Positions 17,617-24,915 of a stretch of DNA of 64,000 nucleotides are shown in pieces. The stretch spans positions 310,001 to 374,000 of the forward strand of contig JAJDDN010000006.1 in the NCBI GenBank assembly GCA_029260295.1, given 5' to 3'. The DNA is from Phycisphaerales bacterium (GTDB lineage Bacteria > Planctomycetota > Phycisphaerae > Phycisphaerales > UBA1924). The notes under the pieces are model-generated. The model was not told where the DNA came from. It searched no databases and saw nothing but the letters and a program-made list of their open reading frames with translations. The translations under genes were made by a program, and so were the position numbers. The first letter of the stretch is position 1, and each line of letters opens with the position of its first letter.

Positions 17617-18429
17617 CTAACCCCGAAGCACCGCACGAAACACCCCCGGAGTCTGCCCTACATGGCTCCGAAACGCTCTGGTAAAGTGCGCCTGATCTAC
17701 AAACCCAGCGCCGCACGCGATGCGTGCGATCGACGCGTTTGTGTGCGCCAGCGCCTTTGCCGCTCGCGAGATCCGGATGCGCCGATGATACTCACCAATC
17801 GTCATCCCCATCGCCCCCCGGAACCCCCGCGCCAAATGTCCCCGGCTCACCCCCGCAGCATCGGCAAGTTCATCGAGCGAAACAGATTGGTCGTGGACTT
17901 CATAAAGATAGTCACGCACAACCCCAATCCAACCCGCCCGGCGGGCCGGACGACTCGCAACACCAGCCACCTCATCAAGCAGTTCGTAAGCCAGCGATTC
18001 CATCGCCAATCCAGAAGACCGATCCGGATGCGTCAGCTCTACGAGCACACGCGACGCAAGCCCCACCACTCTGGTGTGCTCAAGTTCTTCAACACCGGTA
18101 TCCCTCAGCCCAGAAATCTCATTGAGCATTTCAGCGGGGATCACCACATGCATCGTTCGGATCCCGGTTGCCCCAGACCGGAACCGGTGCCTCATCCCAT
18201 CACGAAAGAATCCAACAAGCCCAGGCGAGGACTGGACATCTCTTTTTCCATAAGTCCCATCGCCCCCCCCACCAAGAACAAAGTCGATACTCCCGACCGG
18301 GTGCTCGTGCCATGATTGCTTGAAATCGTTCGTGTATGTCTTATGTGTGATGTAAAAATCACCCGCGCGGGCACTGTCGATCAGACACGCACTCCCACCA
18401 ATATCGGACTCTCTTTGTGGCAGAATCAT
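17617..18429 (-). CDS. AraC-family transcriptional regulator
   Basis: This ~270-residue regulator has an N-terminal cupin-like sensor (WHEHPVGSIDFVLGGGG, SPGLVGFFRDGMRHRF) and a C-terminal AraC double helix-turn-helix. The first helix pair is SLDELADAAGVSRGHLARGFR and the second IARIACGAGFVDQAHFTRAFRSHVGQTPGVFRA, both shown here in part. The frame can begin at a TTG at 18432, but ATG at 18429 is better and has AATAAT 5 bases upstream. No metabolic genes lie next to it that would reveal its target. It is convergent with the PEP-CTERM gene. Confidence 0.9.
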   Translation of the reverse strand: MILPQRESDIGGSACLIDSARAGDFYITHKTYTNDFKQSWHEHPVGSIDFVLGGGGDGTYGKRDVQSSPGLVGFFRDGMRHRFRSGATGIRTMHVVIPAEMLNEISGLRDTGVEELEHTRVVGLASRVLVELTHPDRSSGLAMESLAYELLDEVAGVASRPARRAGWIGVVRDYLYEVHDQSVSLDELADAAGVSRGHLARGFRGAMGMTIGEYHRRIRISRAAKALAHTNASIARIACGAGFVDQAHFTRAFRSHVGQTPGVFRAVLRG

Positions 18430-18479
18430 CAACCATTATTCGATCAACCACCCCCAAGGGTTGCACCCGAGTTGGACTT

Positions 18480-20060
18480 CTACCCGCCAAACTGCTTCCG
18501 CATGCGTGCAGTCGGGATCCCCAGTTGATCGCGGTACTTGGCGACCGTCCGCCGAGCGATCTCGATCCCGCGTTCTTTGAGCGCCTTGACCATTGCCTCA
18601 TCGCTTAATGGCTTGGCTTTATTCTCGCTCCCAATCAACTCCTCGATCGCCGCCCGCACCGCATTGGAGCTTACATCTTCGCCGGACTCGGTCGCCAGCC
18701 CGCCGCTAAAGAACGACCGCAGCGCCACAACCCCCCGGGGCGTCATGATGTACTTCTCACTCACCGCCCGCGACACCGTCGCCACATGAATCCCCAACCG
18801 ATCAGCGATCGGCTGCATCGGCAAAGGTTTCAACGCCTCGGGCCCAAAGTCAAAGTAGTCCCGTTGTTCATCGACCACCGCGTTGACCACGCGTAATAAG
18901 GTGTGCCGCCGTTGCCCGATCGCGTCGATCAGCCACTGCGCGTTTGAAAGATTCTTCTTAAGAAACTCGCGGTCGTTCTTCTGGACCCCTTTGTCCATCG
19001 CCATCTTCGCGTACTCGATATTGATCTGCACATCAGGCAGTCGCCCGTCGGTTAGGTACGCGAGGTACCGGTCCTCGTCCTCGTCATACTCAACGACCGC
19101 ATCGGGGAAGATCGCCGTCTCAACACCGGCCGACATCCCGCGCCCGGGTGCCAAAGACAACTTCCTGAGTGTCTCGATCCCCATATTGATTTCATTGAGC
19201 TCAAACCCCGCCTTGCCCGCGATCTTCGGGAGCCGGTTCTTCATCATGTCTTCAAAGAACTCACCGACCAGCCGCCGAGCGATCAGCAATCCTTCGCCGT
19301 CCATGGGCTCACCGTCGTCTTGGTCATCGAGCACAACAGCTTCCACCCGATCAAGACGCCCGTCGATCTGAATAAGCAAACACTCCCGTGCATCACGCGC
19401 CCCGATCCCGACGGGTTCAAGGAGTAACTGCATCGCCTGGAGAGCCATCTCCCAGTCTGCTTCGGTCGGTTCCGTCGATTTGATTGATTCAGGCGCGGTG
19501 TCGGCAACCTCTTCAAACGATGACCGGAGATACCCGTCGTCATCGAGAGCCGCGATCAGCACTTCACCCAGCACCCGGACATCATCCTCAACATCCGTCA
19601 GCGACCATTGATCGAGCAACTGCTCACCCATCGAAGCACCCCGCGCCGGTGCCTGGGCCATCGCGTCCATCTTCGCGTCCCGCTCGCCGGCCGATGACCG
19701 GGTCCGTGGCCCCAGCTCGTCATACTGCTTCGTCCGATCCTTAGACCCCGAGAACTCGTTGTCTGCTGCTTCTGGATTCGCCTCGGTGTACTCATCAAGC
19801 CGAGCAAAGTCCGCCGCGCTTTCGGGCACAATATCCAGCGCCCCGTCACTAACCGCACGATCTGATTCCCCACCAACCTCAACCCCGCCCTCGCCGGCTA
19901 CCTCGGTGATCTCCATAGTCGGATTCGACTCAAGCTCCTGCTCAAGCCGCTCATAAAGCTCTGCCAAAGGCATCTGCAGGATCTCCATCGACTGGATCAT
20001 CCGAGGCGACAGCTTCATCTGCTGCCCGAGCTTCATATGTTGTGAGGTATCAAAACGCAT
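18480..20060 (-). CDS. rpoN: RNA polymerase sigma-54 factor
   Basis: RpoN directs RNA polymerase to -24/-12 promoters that need an ATP-driven activator. Region I is seen at the start (QQMKLSPRMIQSMEILQMPLAEL, split here). The C-terminus carries the RpoN box ARRTVAKYRDQLGIP, and the core-binding and helix-turn-helix regions lie before it (RLGIHVATVSRAVSEKY). At 526 residues it is slightly longer than usual (~480), due to an acidic linker at about residues 50-130. No activator with a sigma-54 interaction domain is in the window. It is followed by no obvious partner gene; recR lies upstream. Confidence 0.95.
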   Translation of the reverse strand: MRFDTSQHMKLGQQMKLSPRMIQSMEILQMPLAELYERLEQELESNPTMEITEVAGEGGVEVGGESDRAVSDGALDIVPESAADFARLDEYTEANPEAADNEFSGSKDRTKQYDELGPRTRSSAGERDAKMDAMAQAPARGASMGEQLLDQWSLTDVEDDVRVLGEVLIAALDDDGYLRSSFEEVADTAPESIKSTEPTEADWEMALQAMQLLLEPVGIGARDARECLLIQIDGRLDRVEAVVLDDQDDGEPMDGEGLLIARRLVGEFFEDMMKNRLPKIAGKAGFELNEINMGIETLRKLSLAPGRGMSAGVETAIFPDAVVEYDEDEDRYLAYLTDGRLPDVQINIEYAKMAMDKGVQKNDREFLKKNLSNAQWLIDAIGQRRHTLLRVVNAVVDEQRDYFDFGPEALKPLPMQPIADRLGIHVATVSRAVSEKYIMTPRGVVALRSFFSGGLATESGEDVSSNAVRAAIEELIGSENKAKPLSDEAMVKALKERGIEIARRTVAKYRDQLGIPTARMRKQFGG

Positions 20061-20179
20061 AGAAAATATTCACCAGACCGCCGAGTGCATGCAAACCACA
20101 TGCCACATTGAACTATCCCATTCTAACACATCGGCAACAACCCATCCCCAGAATAAATCCCCACAATCAACTCTTTCTC

Positions 20180-20857
20180 TCACCCCATCGATTGCCGCCC
20201 CGCGATCGCATCGGCAAGCACCGCTTTATTGGCAAACTCCAAAGAACTCCCCGTAGGCACCCCACGCGCCAGCCGTGTCACCTTGACCCCAAAGCTGCTC
20301 AGCTCCTGAGCCAGATACAACGCCGTCCCGTCCCCCTCAAGCGTCGGATTCAATCCAAGCACGATCTCCTCGATCCGAACCCGCCCGTCCCCGTCCCCCG
20401 CTTCTTGAGACGCTTTGACCCGCCCAATCAAATGCGAAATCGTCAGATCCTCTGGTCCAACCCCGTCCAATGGCGAGAGCCTCCCCATCAGCACATGAAA
20501 CAACCCCTGGTACATCCCTGTCTGCTCTAATGCAATCAGGTCCTTGGGCTGCTCAACAACACAGATCAACGACCGGTCCCGCTTGGGATTGGCGCACACG
20601 CCGCACACATCGTCGTCCGACAGGTTGAAACACACCTTGCAATGCCGCACCGATTCCTTGACCGCGCGGATGGCGCTCGACAACGCCATCGCCTCGGCCG
20701 GATCTGATTTGAGAATATGGAACGCCAACCGCTCGGCCGACCGGATCCCGATCCCGGGCAGCCCGCTGAGCCGCTCGATCAACTCCCGAACCGCGCCGGG
20801 ATAACCGTGCCCAACCCCTCCCAGCTTCCCGTTCCCGTTTGATCCGTTTTTGCCCAT
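20180..20857 (-). CDS. recR: Recombination mediator protein RecR
   Basis: RecR works with RecO and RecF to load RecA at gaps. The 225-residue protein has the helix-hairpin-helix LSGLPGIGIRSAERLAFHIL, the four-Cys zinc finger CKVCFNLSDDDVCGVC, and a Toprim domain starting ICVVEQPKDLIALEQTG. A Gly/Asn-rich N-terminal extension of about 20 residues precedes the family start. TAGGAT ends 6 bases before the ATG. It is divergent from the glycosyltransferase gene at 20895, with 37 bases between the two start codons. Confidence 0.95.
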   Translation of the reverse strand: MGKNGSNGNGKLGGVGHGYPGAVRELIERLSGLPGIGIRSAERLAFHILKSDPAEAMALSSAIRAVKESVRHCKVCFNLSDDDVCGVCANPKRDRSLICVVEQPKDLIALEQTGMYQGLFHVLMGRLSPLDGVGPEDLTISHLIGRVKASQEAGDGDGRVRIEEIVLGLNPTLEGDGTALYLAQELSSFGVKVTRLARGVPTGSSLEFANKAVLADAIAGRQSMG

Positions 20858-20863
20858 GCCACC

Positions 20864-20869
20864 ATCCTA
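20864..20869 (-). promoter_or_regulatory. Putative leaderless -10 box of recR
   Basis: TAGGAT on the minus strand ends 6 bases before the recR ATG at 20857. Its upstream part must overlap the divergent promoter at 20883-20888. Confidence 0.45.
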
Positions 20870-20882
20870 TGCGATCCTCCCC

Positions 20883-20888
20883 TACCCT
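20883..20888 (+). promoter_or_regulatory. Putative leaderless -10 box of the second glycosyltransferase
   Basis: TACCCT ends 6 bases before the ATG at 20895. There is no Shine-Dalgarno. The box supports this start over the in-frame ATG at 20850, which lies inside recR. Confidence 0.45.
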
Positions 20889-20894
20889 TCACCA

Positions 20895-22403
20895 ATGCCC
20901 CGCATCCTCGCCCAACTCTTCCTCCTTCTGATCCTCTGTGCCTTCATCACCCTCCCGAACCTCGCCTCCACAGGCCTGTCCGACTCCGAAGGCCACCGCG
21001 TCATCCCCGCCCTCGAAATGGTTCGCTCAGGCGACTACCTCGTCCCCACCATGTTCGACCAGCCCTATGTCCGCAAACCCCAGCTTGTCCCCTGGCTCTT
21101 CGCCGCCGCCCTCAACATCCACAACGACCCAACCCTCACCCCAAGATTGGTTTCGGCAGCCGCCTTCACCCTCATGGTCCTCGGCTCATTCTTCTTCGCC
21201 CGCAGGTGGTTCGGCCATGATTCAACAAGTGCCGGATTCCCCGCCGCAGCGGCCCTTGCCCTCACGCCTTTGTACTGGGCCCCTGCACGCGCCGCCGAGA
21301 TCGAATCCATCCACAACCTATTGACCGCCCTCGGCGCCTGGATCGCGATCGACCTTATCATCAACGCCTCAAAGCCAATCAAACACAAACTCTCCGCCGC
21401 CCTCCTCCTTACCCTCACCGCCCTCCTCATGATCCTGACCAAAGGCCCCGCAGGATTCCCGATCCTCCTATCCCTCTTATTCACCACCGCAATCCTCAAC
21501 CGTTCACTCAGATCATTCTTGAATCCTTTCATCTGGACCCCGGTCACAATCGCCGCACTCATCTTCGCATGGCATTGGTCAAACACCCTCCAAGCCGCCG
21601 GCCCAGACGCTATTGTCCAATCCCCCAACGCCTTCATGTTCGAATCTGGCCGAGTCCTCAAACTCGCCGCCTTCATCCCCGTCTCCCTCCTGACCGCCCT
21701 CCCCATCACCGGCGCCCTCCTCTTCCCTTGGGGTTCCGATGCCAAATCAGAATCCAGCGATTCAGAACCGGCCGCCCAACAACTCAACACCGCCAAACTC
21801 ATCGCCCTCTCAATCCCCCTCGCCCTCCTCATCATGATGCTCACTGGAGTCTCCAACGACCGCTACGCCCAGCCCATCCTCGCCCCGCTCGCCCCACTCG
21901 TCGGCTGGCTCCTCATCACCAACCTCCAACCCCACCGCAAAAAAATCCTCCGCGCCCTCACCCTCGGCTCCCCAAAGATCCTCGCCACCATCCTCTGTAT
22001 ATTGGCCGCGGTTTATATCACCATCATCGAACCCGCCAAACGAGAATCCTCAGGCAAACTCCCCGCCATCCAACTCGCCGAAGATCTCCAATCAAATCTC
22101 CCCCCCGCCCCCCATGGCACCAGATACACCCTCGTCGCCGACGCCATGATCGAGGCCCGCCCCGAAACTCTCCTGTACCTTAACGCCGCCCTCCAAGGCA
22201 CTGACCACCAACTCACCATCCTCTGGATTCCAAAGCTCTCCACCGAACGCCTCGCAAACCTGGCCAAGACTAACCACCCCCCACTCCTGGCACTTCTTCG
22301 AACAGATCAAAACGGGGACGAGTCCGATAAAGTCTTGATAGACAAAGCGATAGCTACAGGAAGAGTCCACGAGTTCGACTTCACACTTGTCACCCTCGAC
22401 TGA
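20895..22403 (+). CDS. ArnT-like glycosyltransferase family 39 membrane protein
   Basis: This ~502-residue polytopic protein belongs to the same superfamily as the gene at 5364-6977. The first periplasmic loop carries the catalytic-type acidic pair in LSDSEGHRVIPALEMVRSGDYLVP, followed by FDQPYVRKPQLVPWL, close to the KPPL.YW pattern of ArnT-like enzymes. About eleven hydrophobic segments are seen, then a soluble C-terminus. The start at 20895 begins directly before the first membrane helix. It probably glycosylates an envelope lipid or protein from a polyprenyl donor; the substrate is unknown. Confidence 0.85.
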   Translation: MPRILAQLFLLLILCAFITLPNLASTGLSDSEGHRVIPALEMVRSGDYLVPTMFDQPYVRKPQLVPWLFAAALNIHNDPTLTPRLVSAAAFTLMVLGSFFFARRWFGHDSTSAGFPAAAALALTPLYWAPARAAEIESIHNLLTALGAWIAIDLIINASKPIKHKLSAALLLTLTALLMILTKGPAGFPILLSLLFTTAILNRSLRSFLNPFIWTPVTIAALIFAWHWSNTLQAAGPDAIVQSPNAFMFESGRVLKLAAFIPVSLLTALPITGALLFPWGSDAKSESSDSEPAAQQLNTAKLIALSIPLALLIMMLTGVSNDRYAQPILAPLAPLVGWLLITNLQPHRKKILRALTLGSPKILATILCILAAVYITIIEPAKRESSGKLPAIQLAEDLQSNLPPAPHGTRYTLVADAMIEARPETLLYLNAALQGTDHQLTILWIPKLSTERLANLAKTNHPPLLALLRTDQNGDESDKVLIDKAIATGRVHEFDFTLVTLD

Positions 22404-22502
22404 TTTAAAATCTTAATCCCACAAAAATGCGGTTTCTTCCGGGTATTTACCCCCATCACTATTGCAACGAGTCCCCGATTTAGGTAGTCTGTCCGACACA
22501 AG

Positions 22503-22561
22503 CTGGCAGCGTTGGGACTCTTTTGTGGAGAGAGGTTCGTCCCAGAGCTGCCAGTTTTTTT
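22503..22561 (+). terminator. Long hairpin followed by a T run
   Basis: CTGGCAGCGTTGGGAC (22503-22518) pairs with GTCCCAGAGCTGCCAG (22539-22554) at 14 of 16 positions and is followed by seven T (22555-22561). This is a strong intrinsic-terminator shape. It lies 100 bases after the glycosyltransferase stop, so it may end that transcript or a separate small RNA. Confidence 0.75.
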
Positions 22562-22672
22562 ATACCCAAACCGTACACAATCCAGAATCCTCCCATCTAC
22601 ACCATCGCCAATCACCAAAGGAATCCCGTTTGCGGTCTATCATGACCTCTTAAAACATTGGGAGATCGAAAC

Positions 22673-23809
22673 ATGCGTGCAATAGTGACTGGACAGGTTG
22701 GGATGGAGAAGAAGTCATACCTCAATAGGGTGGCTGAGTTTGCGGGAACACAGGGGGAATCGGTCCCGATGTACAATGTCGGGAACATGATGTACGGCGA
22801 GGCCCCAGACATCCGGGCAGGCCGGATTCTCGACCTCCCGATCTCACGCCTCCACTCGCTCAGGCGAGCAGCGTTCAAGGACATCATCGCTGAATCCCGC
22901 GATGAAGAAACTATGGTCGTCAACACGCACGCGACCTTCCGTTGGCGGCACGGGCTCTTCTCGGCCTTCGACTTTGATCAGATCACCAAGCTCGGACCCG
23001 ATCTGTTCATCTGCCTGGTTGACAATATCGAGGTGGTCCACCAGAACCTTCACAAAGCACACGACATCGACGCGACCCTCAAGGATTGCATGGTCTGGCG
23101 CGAAGAAGAAATCCTCGCGACCGAACTCATGAGCCAAGCGGTGCCCGGGAGCAAGTTCTACATTGTGTCGCGCGGACGGCACAGCTCGACAGAACGAACA
23201 ATGTTCCGTTTGCTCTGCCGGCCTGAGATGAGGACGGTCTACCCGAGCTTCCCGATGAGCCATGTTGTTGACATGCCCGAAGTCATGGCAGAGATCGACG
23301 CGTTCCGCGCCGAACTCGCCGAGCACTTTATTACCTTTGATCCGGGTGATGTTGATGAGAAGCTTTTGCTCGACCGAGCCCTTGATGCGGCCAAAGAAGG
23401 CAAAGACTTCTTTGACCACATGCCTCACCAGCTCGGCGGTGTGCAGTCAGACATGGAACCAATCCGCATGAAGACCCGCGAGGTCCTGGACATCGCCGGC
23501 GACATCGACGGCCAGATCTACATGCGTGATTTCAAGCTGATTGATCAATCAGACATGATCGTGAGCTTTGTTCCAGAGCTCAAGAGCGAAACCGGGAAAA
23601 TCATCCCCGGGCTCTCGTCGGGTGTTGAGCGTGAACTCCAGCACGCCTGGGAACACGCCAAAGAGGTCTATGTGGTCTGGAAACCGAGCAAGCCACCATC
23701 ACCGTTTATTACCGAGACTGCGACGAAGGTGTTTACATCGACCGAAGAGGCGTTGAAATACTTTGAGGAGCAAGGGATGTTCTCACAACAGAACTTGTTT
23801 GGGCAGTAA
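22673..23809 (+). CDS. Archaeal-adenylate-kinase-like protein with deoxyribosyltransferase-like C-terminus
   Basis: This ~378-residue cytoplasmic protein is unusual. The N-terminal ~200 residues follow the layout of archaeal adenylate kinase AdkA: a P-loop position (residues 7-15, GQVGMEKKS), YNVGNMM, SLRRAAFKDII and VVNTHATFR. The P-loop is altered, with Glu12 where Gly is normal and Lys14 where Ser/Thr is normal. The C-terminal part (about residues 265-345) has GQIYMRDFKLIDQSDMIVSF and SSGVERELQHAWEHAKEVYVVW, shown in pieces, which looks like a nucleoside 2-deoxyribosyltransferase fold. The ATG at 22673 follows GGGAG by 8 bases. A nucleotide-related function is inference. Confidence 0.7.
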   Translation: MRAIVTGQVGMEKKSYLNRVAEFAGTQGESVPMYNVGNMMYGEAPDIRAGRILDLPISRLHSLRRAAFKDIIAESRDEETMVVNTHATFRWRHGLFSAFDFDQITKLGPDLFICLVDNIEVVHQNLHKAHDIDATLKDCMVWREEEILATELMSQAVPGSKFYIVSRGRHSSTERTMFRLLCRPEMRTVYPSFPMSHVVDMPEVMAEIDAFRAELAEHFITFDPGDVDEKLLLDRALDAAKEGKDFFDHMPHQLGGVQSDMEPIRMKTREVLDIAGDIDGQIYMRDFKLIDQSDMIVSFVPELKSETGKIIPGLSSGVERELQHAWEHAKEVYVVWKPSKPPSPFITETATKVFTSTEEALKYFEEQGMFSQQNLFGQ

Positions 23810-23859
23810 ACCCTGCTGCAGGCGGTTGAAATTATCTCAGCATTCATCCCAATAAGCAG

Positions 23860-23888
23860 TTGCGGGGATGGTCTCGCGATGGGATACT
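23860..23888 (+). promoter_or_regulatory. Putative promoter of the first DUF4870 gene
   Basis: TTGCGG (23860-23865), a 17-base spacer and GATACT (23883-23888) are followed by a 6-base gap and the ATG at 23895. The same arrangement is repeated before the second copy. Confidence 0.55.
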
Positions 23889-23894
23889 GGTGTT

Positions 23895-24320
23895 ATGAGC
23901 GACCAACAAGTACAGAATGAGCATCCGGCCCCTCCAATCAACGAGCAAGGTCGGGCGTACGATCCGGATGTTACGAGCGAAGAGCGGACCTATGCGATGT
24001 TCATGCATCTGACGCTCCTGCTGAACCTGACGGGGGTTGGGGGACCGATCTCATTTATCGCTGTGCTGATCATGTGGATGATTAAGAAGGATGAATCACC
24101 GTTTCTTGATGATCACGGGCGCGAAGCGGTGAACTTTCAGATTTCACTCTTTGTGTGGATATTGATCTTTGGCTTTGTTGGGATCTTGACTTGTGGCTTA
24201 GGATGGCTGGTAGCGATGGGTGTTCCTGTGCTCGGGGCGGTCGGCATGATTCTCGCAGCAATCGCAGCAAACAAGGGTGAGTTCTACCGTTATCCGATGA
24301 CAATGCGGTTTATCCATTAA
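23895..24320 (+). CDS. DUF4870 (Tic20-like) membrane protein
   Basis: This ~141-residue protein has a soluble N-terminus (PPINEQGRAYDPDVTSEERTYAM), then three hydrophobic segments. The DUF4870 mark DESPFLDDHGREAVNFQIS sits between the first and second, and the C-terminus reads AANKGEFYRYPMTMRFI. Such proteins are small inner-membrane proteins of unknown role. The ATG at 23895 is preferred to 23868 because a promoter-like pair of hexamers ends 6 bases before it. It is a tandem duplicate of the next gene, upstream region included. Confidence 0.85.
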   Translation: MSDQQVQNEHPAPPINEQGRAYDPDVTSEERTYAMFMHLTLLLNLTGVGGPISFIAVLIMWMIKKDESPFLDDHGREAVNFQISLFVWILIFGFVGILTCGLGWLVAMGVPVLGAVGMILAAIAANKGEFYRYPMTMRFIH

Positions 24321-24365
24321 ATCGATTGGTTCCAAAATAGTTTTCAATCGAATCCCAATGATCGG

Positions 24366-24394
24366 TTGCGGGGATGGTCCCGTTGTGGAATACT
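24366..24394 (+). promoter_or_regulatory. Putative promoter of the second DUF4870 gene
   Basis: TTGCGG (24366-24371), a 17-base spacer and AATACT (24389-24394) are followed by a 6-base gap and the ATG at 24401, mirroring the first copy. Confidence 0.55.
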
Positions 24395-24400
24395 GGTGAC

Positions 24401-24850
24401 ATGAACGATCAACATATGCAGGGTGAACACAATGGACAGGCTGGGCATCCGAATCCACCGGTGAACGAACGGGGGCGGGCGTTTGATCCGGACGCGACAG
24501 CTGATGAGCGGTCGTATGCGTTGTGGATACACCTATCGCTCCTTGTGCATGCGGTGCTTTCAATCATCGCGATCGCGATCCCGATCATTATGTGGCAGAT
24601 GAAGAAGGATGAGTCGCCGTTTTTGGATGATCACGGTCGTGAGGCGGTCAACTTTCAAATCTCGCTGATGATCTGGTCGGTGGTATTTTTGGTGATCGCG
24701 ATCCCGGTCGGTTTTTTAACATGTGGGGTAGGCTTTGTGGTTGCCTTTGTGCCTTATGTCCTTGGGATTGTGGGGATGATTCAGGCATCTTCGGCTGCGA
24801 ATCGGGGCGAGTTCTACCGATACCCAATGACAATCCGGTTCTTTAAGTAA
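24401..24850 (+). CDS. DUF4870 (Tic20-like) membrane protein, tandem copy
   Basis: This ~149-residue paralogue of the preceding gene shares the N-terminal PPVNERGRAFDPDATADERS, the central KKDESPFLDDHGREAVNFQIS (shown in part) and the end EFYRYPMTIRF. It has a slightly longer N-terminus (QHMQGEHNGQAGHPN). Three hydrophobic segments are present. The duplication also covers about 45 bases upstream of the ATG. The function is unknown. Confidence 0.85.
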   Translation: MNDQHMQGEHNGQAGHPNPPVNERGRAFDPDATADERSYALWIHLSLLVHAVLSIIAIAIPIIMWQMKKDESPFLDDHGREAVNFQISLMIWSVVFLVIAIPVGFLTCGVGFVVAFVPYVLGIVGMIQASSAANRGEFYRYPMTIRFFK

Positions 24851-24915
24851 GGCTCGGGATCATCAAAAAATGACAGAAGAAAGCCGCAATTTGTCGTGGT
24901 TTTTTTATGATTGGT

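Noticed and set aside
22503-22561. Hairpin as a tRNA, 6S RNA or SRP RNA
   Set aside because: The conserved sequence blocks of these RNAs are absent; only a terminator-like stem and T run are seen.
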